Origin: DASXAI01 sp963728985
GTDB lineage: Bacteria > Actinomycetota > Acidimicrobiia > Acidimicrobiales > Ilumatobacteraceae
NCBI GenBank assembly: GCA_963728985.1
Contig: CAVSME010000011.1
Span: forward strand, 13,404-77,403
DNA length: 64,000 nt
Direction: 5' to 3'
The position numbers were made by a program, and so were the translations under genes. Each line of letters opens with the position of its first letter. Position 1 is the stretch's first letter. The notes beneath the pieces were generated by a model. The model had not been told where the DNA came from, did no database searches, and worked only from the letters and a program-made list of their open reading frames with translations. Of this stretch, positions 41,687 through 49,616 are shown piece after piece.

Positions 41687-42313
41687 TCACCCGGCAACGA
41701 GGCGGTGCGCCCGCGCCCGCGTGGCGGCCACGATCTCGGCGTTCGGGCCGTCGACCCGCGCCACCCAGTCGGCCGCCGCCTCGGCGCTGCCGTACGTCGC
41801 CCGCTGCCGGGCCAGCAGCCGCTTGGTGCAGACGGCGGCGGCGGTGTCGAGGTACCAGCCCTCCGTCAGGCACGCGCCGACCCGCGCCCAGGCCCCGTCG
41901 GCGAGCAGCAAGTAGTTCCCCTCGATCAGCACGACACGGGCGGCGGCGGGGATGGCGATGGCGCCGGCGATCGCCTCCTCCCGGCTGCGATCGAAGCGCG
42001 GCGCATAGACGACGGGCTCGTCACGGCGTGCCACCCGCTCGACCACCGAGGCCAGCCCCTCGCTGTCGAAGGTGTCGGGCGCGCCCTTGCGCTGGCGGCG
42101 GCCGAGGGCCTCGAGCACCTCGTTGGCGAGGTGGAAGCCGTCCATGGGCAGCACGACGGCCACGCCCGTCCCCTTCCTGGCCTCGACGGCGGCGACCAGG
42201 GTTCGCGACAGCGTGCTCTTGCCGGCGCCCGGCGGCCCCACGACGCCGACGATGACCCGGCCGTCCGGTCCGGCGGCGGCCAGCAGCTCGTCCAGGCGGT
42301 CGACCAGCTCCAC
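41687..42313 (-). CDS. P-loop nucleoside/sugar kinase (uridine kinase/PanK-like fold)
   Basis: A protein of about 208 residues with Walker A GVVGPPGAGKST, substrate motif VLPMDGFHLANEVLEALGRRQRKGAPDTFD, YAPRFDRSREEAIAG and Walker B-like VVLIEGNYLLL. It belongs to the nucleoside/nucleotide kinase group related to uridine kinase, fructose kinase FrcK and pantothenate kinase. Substrate cannot be fixed. GTG at 42313 is the most reasonable start; further upstream in-frame codons run into the divergent pirin promoter. No good ribosome site is visible. Confidence 0.83.
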   Translation of the reverse strand: MELVDRLDELLAAAGPDGRVIVGVVGPPGAGKSTLSRTLVAAVEARKGTGVAVVLPMDGFHLANEVLEALGRRQRKGAPDTFDSEGLASVVERVARRDEPVVYAPRFDRSREEAIAGAIAIPAAARVVLIEGNYLLLADGAWARVGACLTEGWYLDTAAAVCTKRLLARQRATYGSAEAAADWVARVDGPNAEIVAATRARAHRLVAG

Positions 42314-42352
42314 ACCGCTGATCGTGCCAGCACGGAATGCGCGGCGCTCGCA

Positions 42353-42369
42353 TATAGTTGCACATGCAA
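42353..42369 (+). promoter_or_regulatory. -10 box with overlapping palindrome TTGCA-CA-TGCAA before pirin
   Basis: TATAGT (42353-42358) looks like a -10 element. It overlaps the palindrome TTGCA-CA-TGCAA (42358-42369), which runs into the first ATG (42369). A transcript would start within a few bases of the ATG, so pirin is probably leaderless. A repressor (MarR-type sites look similar) bound here would directly block initiation. The region is clearly A+T-richer than its surroundings. Confidence 0.6.
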
Positions 42370-43088
42370 TGATGACGACCATCGACGTCCGCGCCGCCGC
42401 CACCCGCGACCACACCAGCATCGACTGGCTGGACAGCCGCCACAGCTTCAGCTTCGGGCCGCACTGGGACCCCGCCAACACCGGTCACGGCCTCCTCGTG
42501 GTGAGCAACGATGACCGGGTGCGGGCCGGTTCGGGCTTCTCCACCCATCCCCATCGCGACATGGAGATCATCACGTGGGTGCTGGACGGCGAGCTGGAGC
42601 ACACCGATTCCGAGCGCAACCGTGGCGTCATCTACCCGGGCCTGGCCCAGCGGATGAGCGCTGGTCGCGGCATCCGCCACTCGGAGATCAACCACAGCGC
42701 CACCGACGACGTCCACTTCGTCCAGATGTGGGTGCTGCCCGATACGCCCTCGATCGATCCCGGCTACGAGCAGCTCGACATCGGCCCGCAGCTCGCCGGC
42801 GGTGGCCTGGTACCCGTCGCCTCCGGTCACGACCTCGACGCCGCCATCCGCATCCACCAGCGGGACGCCACGTTCTGGGTGGGACGGCTGGGTCCCGGCG
42901 AGTCCGTGGCCGTCCCCGACGCGCCGTACGTCCACGTGTTCGTCGGCCGCGGCACGGTGACGCTGGAAGGCGCCGGCGTCCTGGCCGAGGGCGACGCCGC
43001 CCGGCTCACCGGCGCCGGCTCACCCACGGTCACCGCCGGCGACGGCGGCGCCGAAGTGCTGGCGTGGGCGATGGCCACCTCTCGGTAG
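42369..43088 (+). CDS. pirin family protein (quercetinase-like bicupin)
   Basis: A 239-residue pirin. The N-terminal cupin has the metal ligands in THPHRDMEIITWVLDGELEHTDS (two His) and RHSEINHS (His/Glu), and the signature FGPHWDPANTGHG. The C-terminal cupin is shorter and lacks clear ligands, as in most pirins. Pirins bind Fe and some oxidise quercetin; many are stress-induced. Starts at ATG 42369 or 42372, directly after a -10 box, suggesting a leaderless transcript. Divergent from the kinase gene. Confidence 0.9.
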   Translation: MMTTIDVRAAATRDHTSIDWLDSRHSFSFGPHWDPANTGHGLLVVSNDDRVRAGSGFSTHPHRDMEIITWVLDGELEHTDSERNRGVIYPGLAQRMSAGRGIRHSEINHSATDDVHFVQMWVLPDTPSIDPGYEQLDIGPQLAGGGLVPVASGHDLDAAIRIHQRDATFWVGRLGPGESVAVPDAPYVHVFVGRGTVTLEGAGVLAEGDAARLTGAGSPTVTAGDGGAEVLAWAMATSR

Positions 43089-43097
43089 TGACCCGAG

Positions 43098-43733
43098 TCA
43101 CAAGTCAGCGCGGGCGGCCCACACCGCATAGAGGGGATCGCCGGGGCCCGGTGGGGTGCGGAGGGCGACGTACACGTCGCCGAAGCCCTCGGCCAGCGTG
43201 AAGTACATGCCGACGATGCGGCAGTGGGTGCGGTCGTCGTTGGCCAGCCAGCCCCGGATGGCCTTCGTGGGGAAGCACCGGTTGCTGAACGTCACCACGA
43301 ACGGCGCGCCGGGCCGCAGCACCCGGGCCACCTCCCGGAACACCTCGACCGGCCGCACCAGGTAGTCGACGGAGACGCAGCACGTGGCCGCCGTGAACGT
43401 GGCGTCGGTGAACGGCAGGGTGGGCTCCACGTTCAGGTCCTGCACCACCCGGGCGGTGGCCATCGGGTTGGCGTCCAGCTCGGACGGGTTGAGGCCGAGC
43501 ACGGTCAGCTCGGCGGGCGGGGTGCGCAGGTGGGAGATCCACGACGACATGAGATCGAGCACGTGCCCATCGGGCGGGCCGCTGCCGTCGATCCCGAGCT
43601 CCTCGTAGAGCAGGCCGACCGCCTCGATGGCGCGGTCGTCGATGTGGGTGAGGAGCCGGGGCATCCCGTAGAACGCCGGGTCCGGGCTCTCGTCCTGGCG
43701 ATCGAAGAAGCCGGGCGGGAACGGGTCGCTCAC
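43098..43733 (-). CDS. SAM-dependent methyltransferase-like protein
   Basis: A 211-residue methyltransferase-fold protein: VLDLMSSWISHLRTP replaces the usual glycine-rich motif I, followed by VLGLNPSELDANP, LPFTDATFTAATCCVSVDYL (motif IV region) and EVARVLRPGAPFVVTFSNR. The glycine-poor motif I is a known variant in this subgroup, but SAM binding is less certain than for typical members. GTG at 43733 overlaps the stop of a possible 48-codon upstream frame (43730-43876). Convergent with pirin, 9 bases between stops. Confidence 0.8.
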   Translation of the reverse strand: MSDPFPPGFFDRQDESPDPAFYGMPRLLTHIDDRAIEAVGLLYEELGIDGSGPPDGHVLDLMSSWISHLRTPPAELTVLGLNPSELDANPMATARVVQDLNVEPTLPFTDATFTAATCCVSVDYLVRPVEVFREVARVLRPGAPFVVTFSNRCFPTKAIRGWLANDDRTHCRIVGMYFTLAEGFGDVYVALRTPPGPGDPLYAVWAARADL

Positions 43734-44045
43734 GGGGCCGCCGGCGGCGGCAGGAAGGCCGGGAGGGCGCTCGCCAGGCGAGCGCCGTTCCCGGTGGCCG
43801 CGACGTGGAAGGGCAGGTCAGGAGCGCTGCTCCACGGTGATCGGTGGTTCGAGCCCCCCTCGATGACACCGTCCATCCGCCTAGCTCCCACGCCGCGGCT
43901 CACTTCAAGGCGCTCACAGTAGAGATGGCGGGCTGTGGGGCGCCAGAGGGAAAACCTGTGAATTGAACTGTGGATGGCCGCAACGTGGACGACGCTCCGT
44001 GAGCTTCGAGGCAGGCGCCACCGAGCGCGGCGATACGGTGCCCTG
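43734..44045. other. 312-base gap: perfect palindrome and possible 48-residue ORF
   Basis: It contains a perfect 10+1+10 palindrome, GGCGCTCGCC-A-GGCGAGCGCC (43766-43786). On the minus strand a 48-codon frame (43876 to 43730, starting MDGVIEGGS and ending AFLPPPAAP) overlaps the methyltransferase GTG as GTGA. It may be a small leader gene or chance. The right part (about 43950-43980) is A+T-richer, with TTGAAC, and probably holds the promoter of the gene at 44046. Nothing else is recognisable. Confidence 0.4.
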
Positions 44046-44747
44046 ATGCGTCGATTGCTGCCCGCACCGACTGATGACGTCGAGATGGCCGAGGCCTACG
44101 CCGAGCCCGCCCGCCGCCGCGTCGACGGCCGGCCCTGGCTCCTGGTCAACATGATCACCTCCCTCGACGGCGCCGTCGCCCTCGGCGAGCGCTCCGGCGG
44201 CCTCGGCGGCCCCGCCGACCAGCGGGTGTTCTTCCACCTGCGGGACATCGCCGACGTCATCGTGGTCGGCGCCGGTACGGCCCGAGCCGAGGGCTACGGG
44301 CCGCCCCGGCGGCCCGGCCAGCGCATCGGCGTCGTGACCCGGCGGGCCAACCTGGACTGGAGCTCGCCCCTGTTCGCCAGCGGGGCCGGCTTCGTGATCA
44401 CCACCCTCGACGCCCCCGATGTCCCGGTCGACGCCGTGCGGGCCGGCCACGATCAGCTCGACCTGGCCGAGGCGCTGCGCCAGCTCGACGGCGAGGTGGC
44501 GCTGTGCGAAGGCGGGCCCACGCTGAATGGCGACCTGCTGGCCGCCGACCTGATCGACGAGTGGTGCCTCACGGTGGCTCCGCTCCTGGCCGGCGGTGGC
44601 GCCGGGCGGGCGGCGGTGTCGCCGGTCGAGCACCCGAGCGGCTTCCAGATCGCCCATCTGCTGACCGAGGACGGTTACCTCTTCCTGCGGGCCCTGCGCG
44701 ACGCACCTTCGTCGCCATCCTCCGCTGTCGCGTCGGCTGGCTCCTGA
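44046..44747 (+). CDS. RibD C-terminal-type (dihydrofolate reductase-like) reductase
   Basis: A 233-residue protein of the bacterial RibD_C/DHFR fold: WLLVNMITSLDGAVAL, VIVVGAGTARAEGYGPP, and the NADPH-binding CEGGPTLNGDLLAADLIDEWCLTVAPLL. Stand-alone proteins of this type reduce pyrimidine-like intermediates in riboflavin or related pathways, or act as F420-adjacent oxidoreductases in Actinobacteria; no rib genes are nearby. The ATG at 44046 (MRRLLPAPTDD) is six bases after a -10-like GATACGGT, suggesting a leaderless transcript. The last ten or so residues (SSPSSAVASAGS) are low-complexity read-through. Confidence 0.85.
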   Translation: MRRLLPAPTDDVEMAEAYAEPARRRVDGRPWLLVNMITSLDGAVALGERSGGLGGPADQRVFFHLRDIADVIVVGAGTARAEGYGPPRRPGQRIGVVTRRANLDWSSPLFASGAGFVITTLDAPDVPVDAVRAGHDQLDLAEALRQLDGEVALCEGGPTLNGDLLAADLIDEWCLTVAPLLAGGGAGRAAVSPVEHPSGFQIAHLLTEDGYLFLRALRDAPSSPSSAVASAGS

Positions 44748-44833
44748 CTCGCTGCGCTTCGGAGGGCGAGCGGATGGGTGAGGAAACCGATCCGAGGGCG
44801 ATGAGGCTGCTCGGCCGGTTTCGACAATCGGCG

Positions 44834-44896
44834 TTTGGGTGCCGATTGCCTCGCCTGGCGGGCCGATCGGCACCCATGACCGAATCGGCACCCAAC
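44834..44896 (-). repeat. dispersed intergenic repeat, copy B (opposite orientation to copy A)
   Basis: It lies in the 299-base gap between the convergent RibD-like gene and nrdR. It contains a perfect 13-bp inverted repeat, TTGGGTGCCGATT (44835-44847) and AATCGGCACCCAA (44883-44895), with core CGCC-T-GGCG. Its reverse complement matches 36500-36575. The rest of the gap shows no gene. Confidence 0.72.
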
Positions 44897-45046
44897 GTCG
44901 CTCACGGATCGTGGCCACCGGCCCCGTCCGCGCGGATCGCGAGCACCTCTCCGCTCGCCCTCTCGGACAATCCCACCATCGGCTGCCCCGGCGGCGCACG
45001 GCGCCGCCCCGCCGGCCACCGCGGAGCGGTTCCCGTGGCCCTCGAC

Positions 45047-45514
45047 CTAATGCTGTTTGGGCGCCGTGCCCTTGGCCAGGAGGGTGAGCTCGCGCTCGAA
45101 GTCGGCGGCGTCGTCGAAGCCCTTGTAGACGCTGGCGAAGCGCAGGTATGCCACCTCGTCCACGTGGCGCAGGGCGTCGAGCACGGCCACGCCCACGTGG
45201 GCCGAGGTGACCTCGGGCCCGTCGAGGCGCATGGCGTCCTCGACGTCGATGGCGAGGTTCTCGAGCTCCTCCTCGCTCACCGGTCGTCCCTTGGCCGCCG
45301 CCCGCACGCCACTGACGATCTTGGCCCGGTCGAATGGCACCCGCTGCCCCGAGCGCTTGGTCACGACGAGCGGTGCCTCCTCCATGCGCTCGAACGTGGT
45401 GAAGCGGTACTGGCACGACGGGCACAGCCGCCGCCGGCGGATGGCGGCGCCGTCTTGGGCCGTGCGCGAATCGACCACCTTGGTGTCGTCGGCTCGGCAC
45501 GCAGGGCAACGCAC
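45047..45514 (-). CDS. nrdR: transcriptional repressor NrdR
   Basis: A 155-residue NrdR: N-terminal zinc ribbon C3-x2-C6...C31-x2-C34 (RCPAC and LCPSCQYRF) and a C-terminal ATP-cone domain (VVTKRSGQRVPFDRAKIVSGVRAA). It represses ribonucleotide reductase genes by sensing ATP/dATP. GTG at 45514 is the start. It neighbours the LysM gene and lexA, the same neighbourhood as in mycobacteria (nrdR, Rv2719c/chiZ, lexA), which supports vertical inheritance and the LysM gene's link to DNA damage. Target NrdR boxes are outside the window. Confidence 0.96.
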   Translation of the reverse strand: MRCPACRADDTKVVDSRTAQDGAAIRRRRLCPSCQYRFTTFERMEEAPLVVTKRSGQRVPFDRAKIVSGVRAAAKGRPVSEEELENLAIDVEDAMRLDGPEVTSAHVGVAVLDALRHVDEVAYLRFASVYKGFDDAADFERELTLLAKGTAPKQH

Positions 45515-45571
45515 GCGACGAACGGTAGCCCCCGCACTGGTCCACCGGCTCGGGGAAGAGGCCGGGTCAGG

Positions 45572-45943
45572 TCATGGCAGCGCGAGCACCTGGCCGACGG
45601 CCAGCCCGGCACCCCCGTTGGCGGTGCTCAGCCCTCGGACCAGCGGCCGGACGTCACCCTCGGGCTGGAGCGAGCGGGCGATGCTCCACAGGGTGTCACC
45701 CGGTTGCACCACGTACGTGGCGGTGCCGGGACGGTGCCCGGGGACGGCAGGAGTGCCCCCGAGCACCGTCGAGACCCGGCCGACCACGAGGGCGGCCATG
45801 ACGATCACGGCGAGGAGCACGCCGGCGACCACGACCCGGCGTCGGCGGATGACGGCGGGGGGCGGCGCCACGAGCACGAGGCGCGGCCGGGGCAGCAACG
45901 GCTGGGTCTCGAGCGGGGTGGCGGTGACCATCGCGGCGGCCAT
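45572..45943 (-). CDS. LysM-domain membrane protein, probable SOS-linked cell-division inhibitor
   Basis: A 123-residue protein with a cytoplasmic N terminus, one membrane segment (VVVAGVLLAVIVMAALVVG, about residues 37-55), a short Gly/Pro linker and a C-terminal LysM motif (TYVVQPGDTLWSIARSLQ). Small membrane LysM proteins divergent from lexA are SOS-induced division suppressors (YneA in Firmicutes, ChiZ/Rv2719c in mycobacteria). AGGAG lies upstream of the ATG at 45943, and five SOS-like boxes fill the shared promoter. Function is inferred from layout and position. Confidence 0.82.
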   Translation of the reverse strand: MAAAMVTATPLETQPLLPRPRLVLVAPPPAVIRRRRVVVAGVLLAVIVMAALVVGRVSTVLGGTPAVPGHRPGTATYVVQPGDTLWSIARSLQPEGDVRPLVRGLSTANGGAGLAVGQVLALP

Positions 45944-45962
45944 GGGCGGTCTCCTCGGTGAA

Positions 45963-46068
45963 CGAACAGGCGTTCGGATGTTGCCACGAACGGGCGTTCG
46001 CCGTCAAGGAGATATCGAACACACGTGCGGCGAACGGGTGTTTGACAGGCGCGCCGAACACCAGTACG
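45963..46068. promoter_or_regulatory. cluster of five LexA-box-like sites between the LysM gene and lexA
   Basis: Boxes of the actinobacterial form CGAAC-N4-GTTCG: 45963-45976 and 45987-46000 (both perfect), 46016-46029 (right half GTGCG), 46031-46044 (right half GTTTG) and 46055-46068 (right half GTACG). They fill the divergent promoter region, so LexA should control both genes. Five sites is more than the one or two usually seen. The graded quality suggests cooperative or stepwise repression. Confidence 0.8.
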
Positions 46069-46077
46069 GTGCCGCCC

Positions 46078-46710
46078 ATGGTCGAGGTCCAGCTCACTCC
46101 CCGCCAACGAGAGATCCTCGACGTGATCGAGCGTCACATGCGCGAGCGGGGCTATCCCCCGTCGGTGCGCGAGATCGGCGAGGCGGTCGGGCTCACGTCG
46201 CCGTCCACGGTGCACAACCACCTCGCGTCGCTGCAGCGCCTCGGCGTCCTACGCCGGGACCCCACCAAGCCGCGCGCCATCGAGGTCCGGTTCGACCCGT
46301 CTTCCGGGGCCGCTGTCGAGCGCCGGCCCGCCCGCCATGTCCCCCTCGTGGGCGACGTCGCCGCCGGTACGGACGTGCTGGCCCAGGAGAACGTGGAGGA
46401 GGTGCTGCCCGTGCCGGCCGACTTCACGGGCGAGGGCGACCTCTTCATGCTGCGCGTCCGGGGCGACTCCATGATCGAGGCCGGCATCCTCGACGGTGAC
46501 TACGTGGTGGCCCGCCAGCAGGACAGCGCCGAGCCCCACGACATCGTGGTGGCCGGCATCCCCGGCGAGGAAGCCACCGTGAAGACGTTCACCCGCAAGG
46601 GCGCCAAGGTTGTCCTGCTGCCGGCCAACAGCCGCTTGAGCCCGATGGTGTTCGACCCGAGCGACGTGCGCATCTTCGGCCGGGTCGTCACCGTGCTGCG
46701 CCGGCTCTAG
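46078..46710 (+). CDS. lexA: SOS repressor LexA
   Basis: A 210-residue LexA: N-terminal winged helix LTPRQREILDVIERHMRERGYPPSVREIGEAVGL, cleavage site Ala96-Gly97 in VGDVAAGTDV, catalytic Ser131 in GDSMIEAGI and Lys169 in TVKTF. Self-cleavage stimulated by RecA filaments derepresses the SOS regulon. The ATG at 46078 lies ten bases after the last box, so LexA autoregulates. Divergent from the LysM gene; convergent with dapD (25 bases between). Confidence 0.97.
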   Translation: MVEVQLTPRQREILDVIERHMRERGYPPSVREIGEAVGLTSPSTVHNHLASLQRLGVLRRDPTKPRAIEVRFDPSSGAAVERRPARHVPLVGDVAAGTDVLAQENVEEVLPVPADFTGEGDLFMLRVRGDSMIEAGILDGDYVVARQQDSAEPHDIVVAGIPGEEATVKTFTRKGAKVVLLPANSRLSPMVFDPSDVRIFGRVVTVLRRL

Positions 46711-46735
46711 CCGGCACGGTCATCGGGCGACGCCG

Positions 46736-47557
46736 CTAGAGCGTGGCGCCGTGGTCCCGCAGGATGTCGTTCAGCAGGCTCTTGTCGTGGCGCTCGCCCT
46801 CGTTCAGGTGCTTGATCACGAGCACACACGGCAGTCCGTACTCGTGGCTGCCGAACCGGCGCGTGCGCGTGGCGGTGATGGCGACGCTGTTGGGCGGCAC
46901 CGTGCCCCGGCCCACCTCGGCGCCGGTCTGGGCGTCGATGACGGGCACCGTGCCGGTGAGGATGCACCCGGCGCCGAGGACGCTGTTGCGACCGACGCGA
47001 GCCCCCTCGGCCACGATGCAGCGGCTGCCGATGAAGCAGTCGTCCTCCACGATGACCGGCGCCGCCTGGGGCGGCTCCAGCACACCGCCGATGCCGACGC
47101 CGCCCGACAGGTGCACGTTGGCCCCGACCTGGGCGCACGATCCGACGGTGGCCCACGTGTCGACCATCGTGTTGTGCCCGACGTAGGCGCCGATGTTGAC
47201 GTAGCTCGGCATCAGGACCACGCCCCGCTCGAGGAACGAGCCGTAGCGAGCCGATGCACCGGGGACGACCCGGACACCGGCCGCCTTGAAGTCGGTCTTG
47301 AGCGGCAGCTTGTCGGCGTACTCGAACGGCCCGAGCTCGGTGGTCTTCATCTTCGACACCCGGAACAGCAGCAGGATCGCCCGCTTGAGCCACTCGTTGA
47401 CCACGATCCGCCCACCGATTACCTCGGCCACACGGGCCTGGCCGTTGTCGAGGAGGTCGACGGCTTCGCGCACGAGCTTGCGGGCGTGCTTGTCGTCAGG
47501 CTCGAGTTCGGCCCGGCGCTCCCACAGCTCGTCGATCTGGGCCTGGAGGTCAGCCAT
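46736..47557 (-). CDS. dapD: tetrahydrodipicolinate N-succinyltransferase (DapD-like)
   Basis: A 273-residue left-handed beta-helix acyltransferase: GVVLMPSYVNIGAYVGHNTM, TWATVGSCAQVGANVHLSGG and GVLEPPQAAPVIVEDDCFIG hexapeptide repeats, all classic DapD. It transfers succinyl from succinyl-CoA to tetrahydrodipicolinate in the lysine/diaminopimelate pathway (cytoplasm). ATG at 47557. It is followed on the same strand by a membrane protein gene and, upstream, dapC, the next enzyme of the same branch. It is the short, proteobacterial-type DapD rather than the longer mycobacterial type. Confidence 0.95.
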   Translation of the reverse strand: MADLQAQIDELWERRAELEPDDKHARKLVREAVDLLDNGQARVAEVIGGRIVVNEWLKRAILLLFRVSKMKTTELGPFEYADKLPLKTDFKAAGVRVVPGASARYGSFLERGVVLMPSYVNIGAYVGHNTMVDTWATVGSCAQVGANVHLSGGVGIGGVLEPPQAAPVIVEDDCFIGSRCIVAEGARVGRNSVLGAGCILTGTVPVIDAQTGAEVGRGTVPPNSVAITATRTRRFGSHEYGLPCVLVIKHLNEGERHDKSLLNDILRDHGATL

Positions 47558-47578
47558 GGCCGCTGACGCTACAAGTGA

Positions 47579-48481
47579 TCAGGCGCCCGGTGGGCCCCAC
47601 GGGTCGTCGGAGGGCGATGGCGATGGCGGGGGCGCCGGGGCGGGGGCCGGAGCGGGCGCCGGGGCCGGTGTCGGCTCGGCGGGCGGGGCGCCCGGTGTGC
47701 CCCAGCCCGGCGTGGTCGACGGCGGCGGGGTCCACGACGGCTGCGGCTGGGGTGCCGGCGTGTACGCGCCCGGCACGGTCGCCGGGACGCCGTAGCCGTA
47801 GGTGCCGGTCGCCACGGCCGCCCGCCGCAGCTCCCGCTTGCGCCGCCCCCGCTTCACCGCGGTGGTGATGATCAGCGCCAGCCCCAGGCCGACGCCGACG
47901 ACGAAGGCGGCGATGGCGCCGAGCAACCACCAGGGCCAGATCGACTGGAGCACGCCCTTGCCAATGGCCACGACGAACGGCTGGGTGTTGCTGGACGTGA
48001 CGTTCAGCACGTACACGCCGGCGGTCGGGATGTCGACCCGAGCGAACGCCGGGCCGAGCTTGTCGTTGAACGAGAAGCTGAAGTCGTTGTCGTACGAACG
48101 TGTCGAGATGGTGGCGCCGTTCGCGTCCTTCACGACGACCGTGAGCTGCGAGGGCGCGTCGTGATCGCTGTTCCTGATCTGCTCGCCGTCGACCTCGCTG
48201 CGGTACTCGTAGTACAGGGTGTACGTGCCCGCCTTGGTGAACGTGAAGGCCTGTTCGCCCGCGCCGTTGTCGACCTTCATGCGGGCGAAGTTGTCCACCG
48301 CGTCCGACGTTCGGGCCGCCCAGATGCCGAGGATGACGAGGGCGCCGATCACGCCGGCGGCGATGAGCAGCCCCCCGACCACGTACCGGCCGGCGCCGGG
48401 GCGGATCTTCGTCGTCACGATGGGCGTGGCGGTCGTCGCCGGAGCAGGAGGCGGCGGCGGTGCCATCGGTTGATAGGACAT
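47579..48481 (-). CDS. two-TM membrane protein with Pro/Ala-rich tail, function unknown
   Basis: A 300-residue protein. A Pro-rich N terminus is followed by a membrane segment (about residues 32-54), an extracytoplasmic beta-rich domain (about 60-180, FTFTKAGTYTLYYEYRSE and GVYVLNVTSSNTQPFVV, similar in texture to jelly-roll or PPC-like domains), a second membrane segment (about 184-210) and a basic then Pro/Ala-rich cytoplasmic tail. Its ATG overlaps the dapC stop by one base (TGATG), so it is translationally coupled to the lysine pathway. No family recognised. A cell-wall role linked to diaminopimelate is speculation. Confidence 0.75.
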   Translation of the reverse strand: MSYQPMAPPPPPAPATTATPIVTTKIRPGAGRYVVGGLLIAAGVIGALVILGIWAARTSDAVDNFARMKVDNGAGEQAFTFTKAGTYTLYYEYRSEVDGEQIRNSDHDAPSQLTVVVKDANGATISTRSYDNDFSFSFNDKLGPAFARVDIPTAGVYVLNVTSSNTQPFVVAIGKGVLQSIWPWWLLGAIAAFVVGVGLGLALIITTAVKRGRRKRELRRAAVATGTYGYGVPATVPGAYTPAPQPQPSWTPPPSTTPGWGTPGAPPAEPTPAPAPAPAPAPAPPPSPSPSDDPWGPPGA

Positions 48482-49596
48482 CACGACACCCCTAGCCGCT
48501 CGACCACGAGGTCGATGCGATCGTCCGGTTGTACCACGGCCACACGCACGCATTGAGCGACCGACGGTCCGTAGAACTCGCCCGGGCTCACGAGGACCCC
48601 GTCCTCCTTGGCCAGCCGCTCGGTGAAGGCCCAGCCGTCACCGGCGTCGAACCACAGGTAGAAGCCGCCCGCGGGCAGCGGGATTTCGAGGCCCGCCCAC
48701 GTCGCCAGCGCGCCGGCCAGCCGGTCCAGCCGCCGGCGGTACCGATCGCGCTGGACGTTGACGTGGCCGTCGTCGTCGAGGGCGGCCACGGCGGCGGCCT
48801 GGGCCGGCCCGGGCACCATCATCCCGACGTGCTTGCGCACCTCCTGCAGGTAGGTGACGAGCTCGGCATCGCCGGCGTAGAAGCCGACCCGCACGCCGGC
48901 CAGGTTCGAGCGCTTCGACAGCGAGTGGACGGCCACCACGCCGTCGAGGCCGTCGGCCAGGATGGTGCGCCTCGGGCCGTCCCAGGTGAACTCCACGTAA
49001 CACTCGTCGCTGAAGACAGGCACCCCGTGGGCGCGGCCCCATGCGGCGGCCGCCTGGAGGTCGTCGAGGGCACCCGTCGGGTTGCTCGGCGAGTTCACCC
49101 ACAGGCACAGAGCCCGGCCGGCGTCGTCGCTGCTGATGGCGGCGAGATCGATGCCGCCGCCGGGGCCGACCGGCACCGGCACCGCCCGGCACCCGGCCAG
49201 GATGGCCCCCATCTCATAGGTGGGGTAGGCCACCGCCGGGTAGAGCACGGTGTCCCGGCCTGGGGTGCGGAGCTGGAGCCACTGCGGCAACGTGCCGACG
49301 AACTCCTTGGTACCGATGCACGCCCCGATCTGGCCGGCGGGGACGTCGACGTCGAAGCGCCGCGCCAGCCAGCGCTGCGCGGCGGCCCGCAGCTCGGGCG
49401 ACCCGATGCTCGGGGGGTACCCCCGCTCGGCCCCCGACCGGGCCAGGGCCCGCACCACGGCGGCCGGCGGCGGGTCGCACGGCGTGCCGATGGACAGGTC
49501 CACCACCCCACCGTCATGGGCGTCGGCCGCCGGCTTCAGGCGGTCGAGACGGTCATAGGGGTAGGGCGGGGGCACGAAGCCCGAGCGAGCGCTCAT
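48481..49596 (-). CDS. dapC: succinyldiaminopimelate aminotransferase-like class I/II transaminase
   Basis: A 371-residue fold-type I PLP transaminase. The cofactor Lys is in HSLSKRSNLAGVRVG, the substrate Arg region near the C terminus in CVRVAVVQ, and SNPTGALDDL contacts PLP. Position between dapD and dapF-region genes, and similarity to actinobacterial DapC, support conversion of N-succinyl-2-amino-6-ketopimelate to N-succinyl-diaminopimelate. ATG at 49596; its leader is occupied by a 24-bp tandem repeat array. A generic aminotransferase role cannot be excluded from sequence alone. Confidence 0.88.
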   Translation of the reverse strand: MSARSGFVPPPYPYDRLDRLKPAADAHDGGVVDLSIGTPCDPPPAAVVRALARSGAERGYPPSIGSPELRAAAQRWLARRFDVDVPAGQIGACIGTKEFVGTLPQWLQLRTPGRDTVLYPAVAYPTYEMGAILAGCRAVPVPVGPGGGIDLAAISSDDAGRALCLWVNSPSNPTGALDDLQAAAAWGRAHGVPVFSDECYVEFTWDGPRRTILADGLDGVVAVHSLSKRSNLAGVRVGFYAGDAELVTYLQEVRKHVGMMVPGPAQAAAVAALDDDGHVNVQRDRYRRRLDRLAGALATWAGLEIPLPAGGFYLWFDAGDGWAFTERLAKEDGVLVSPGEFYGPSVAQCVRVAVVQPDDRIDLVVERLGVS

Positions 49597-49616
49597 GATG
49601 GTCTCAGAGTCTGCCC

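Noticed and set aside
43766..43786. Palindrome as an intrinsic terminator for a + strand gene
   Set aside because: Only one base separates the arms, no T-tract follows, and no plus-strand gene ends just before it.
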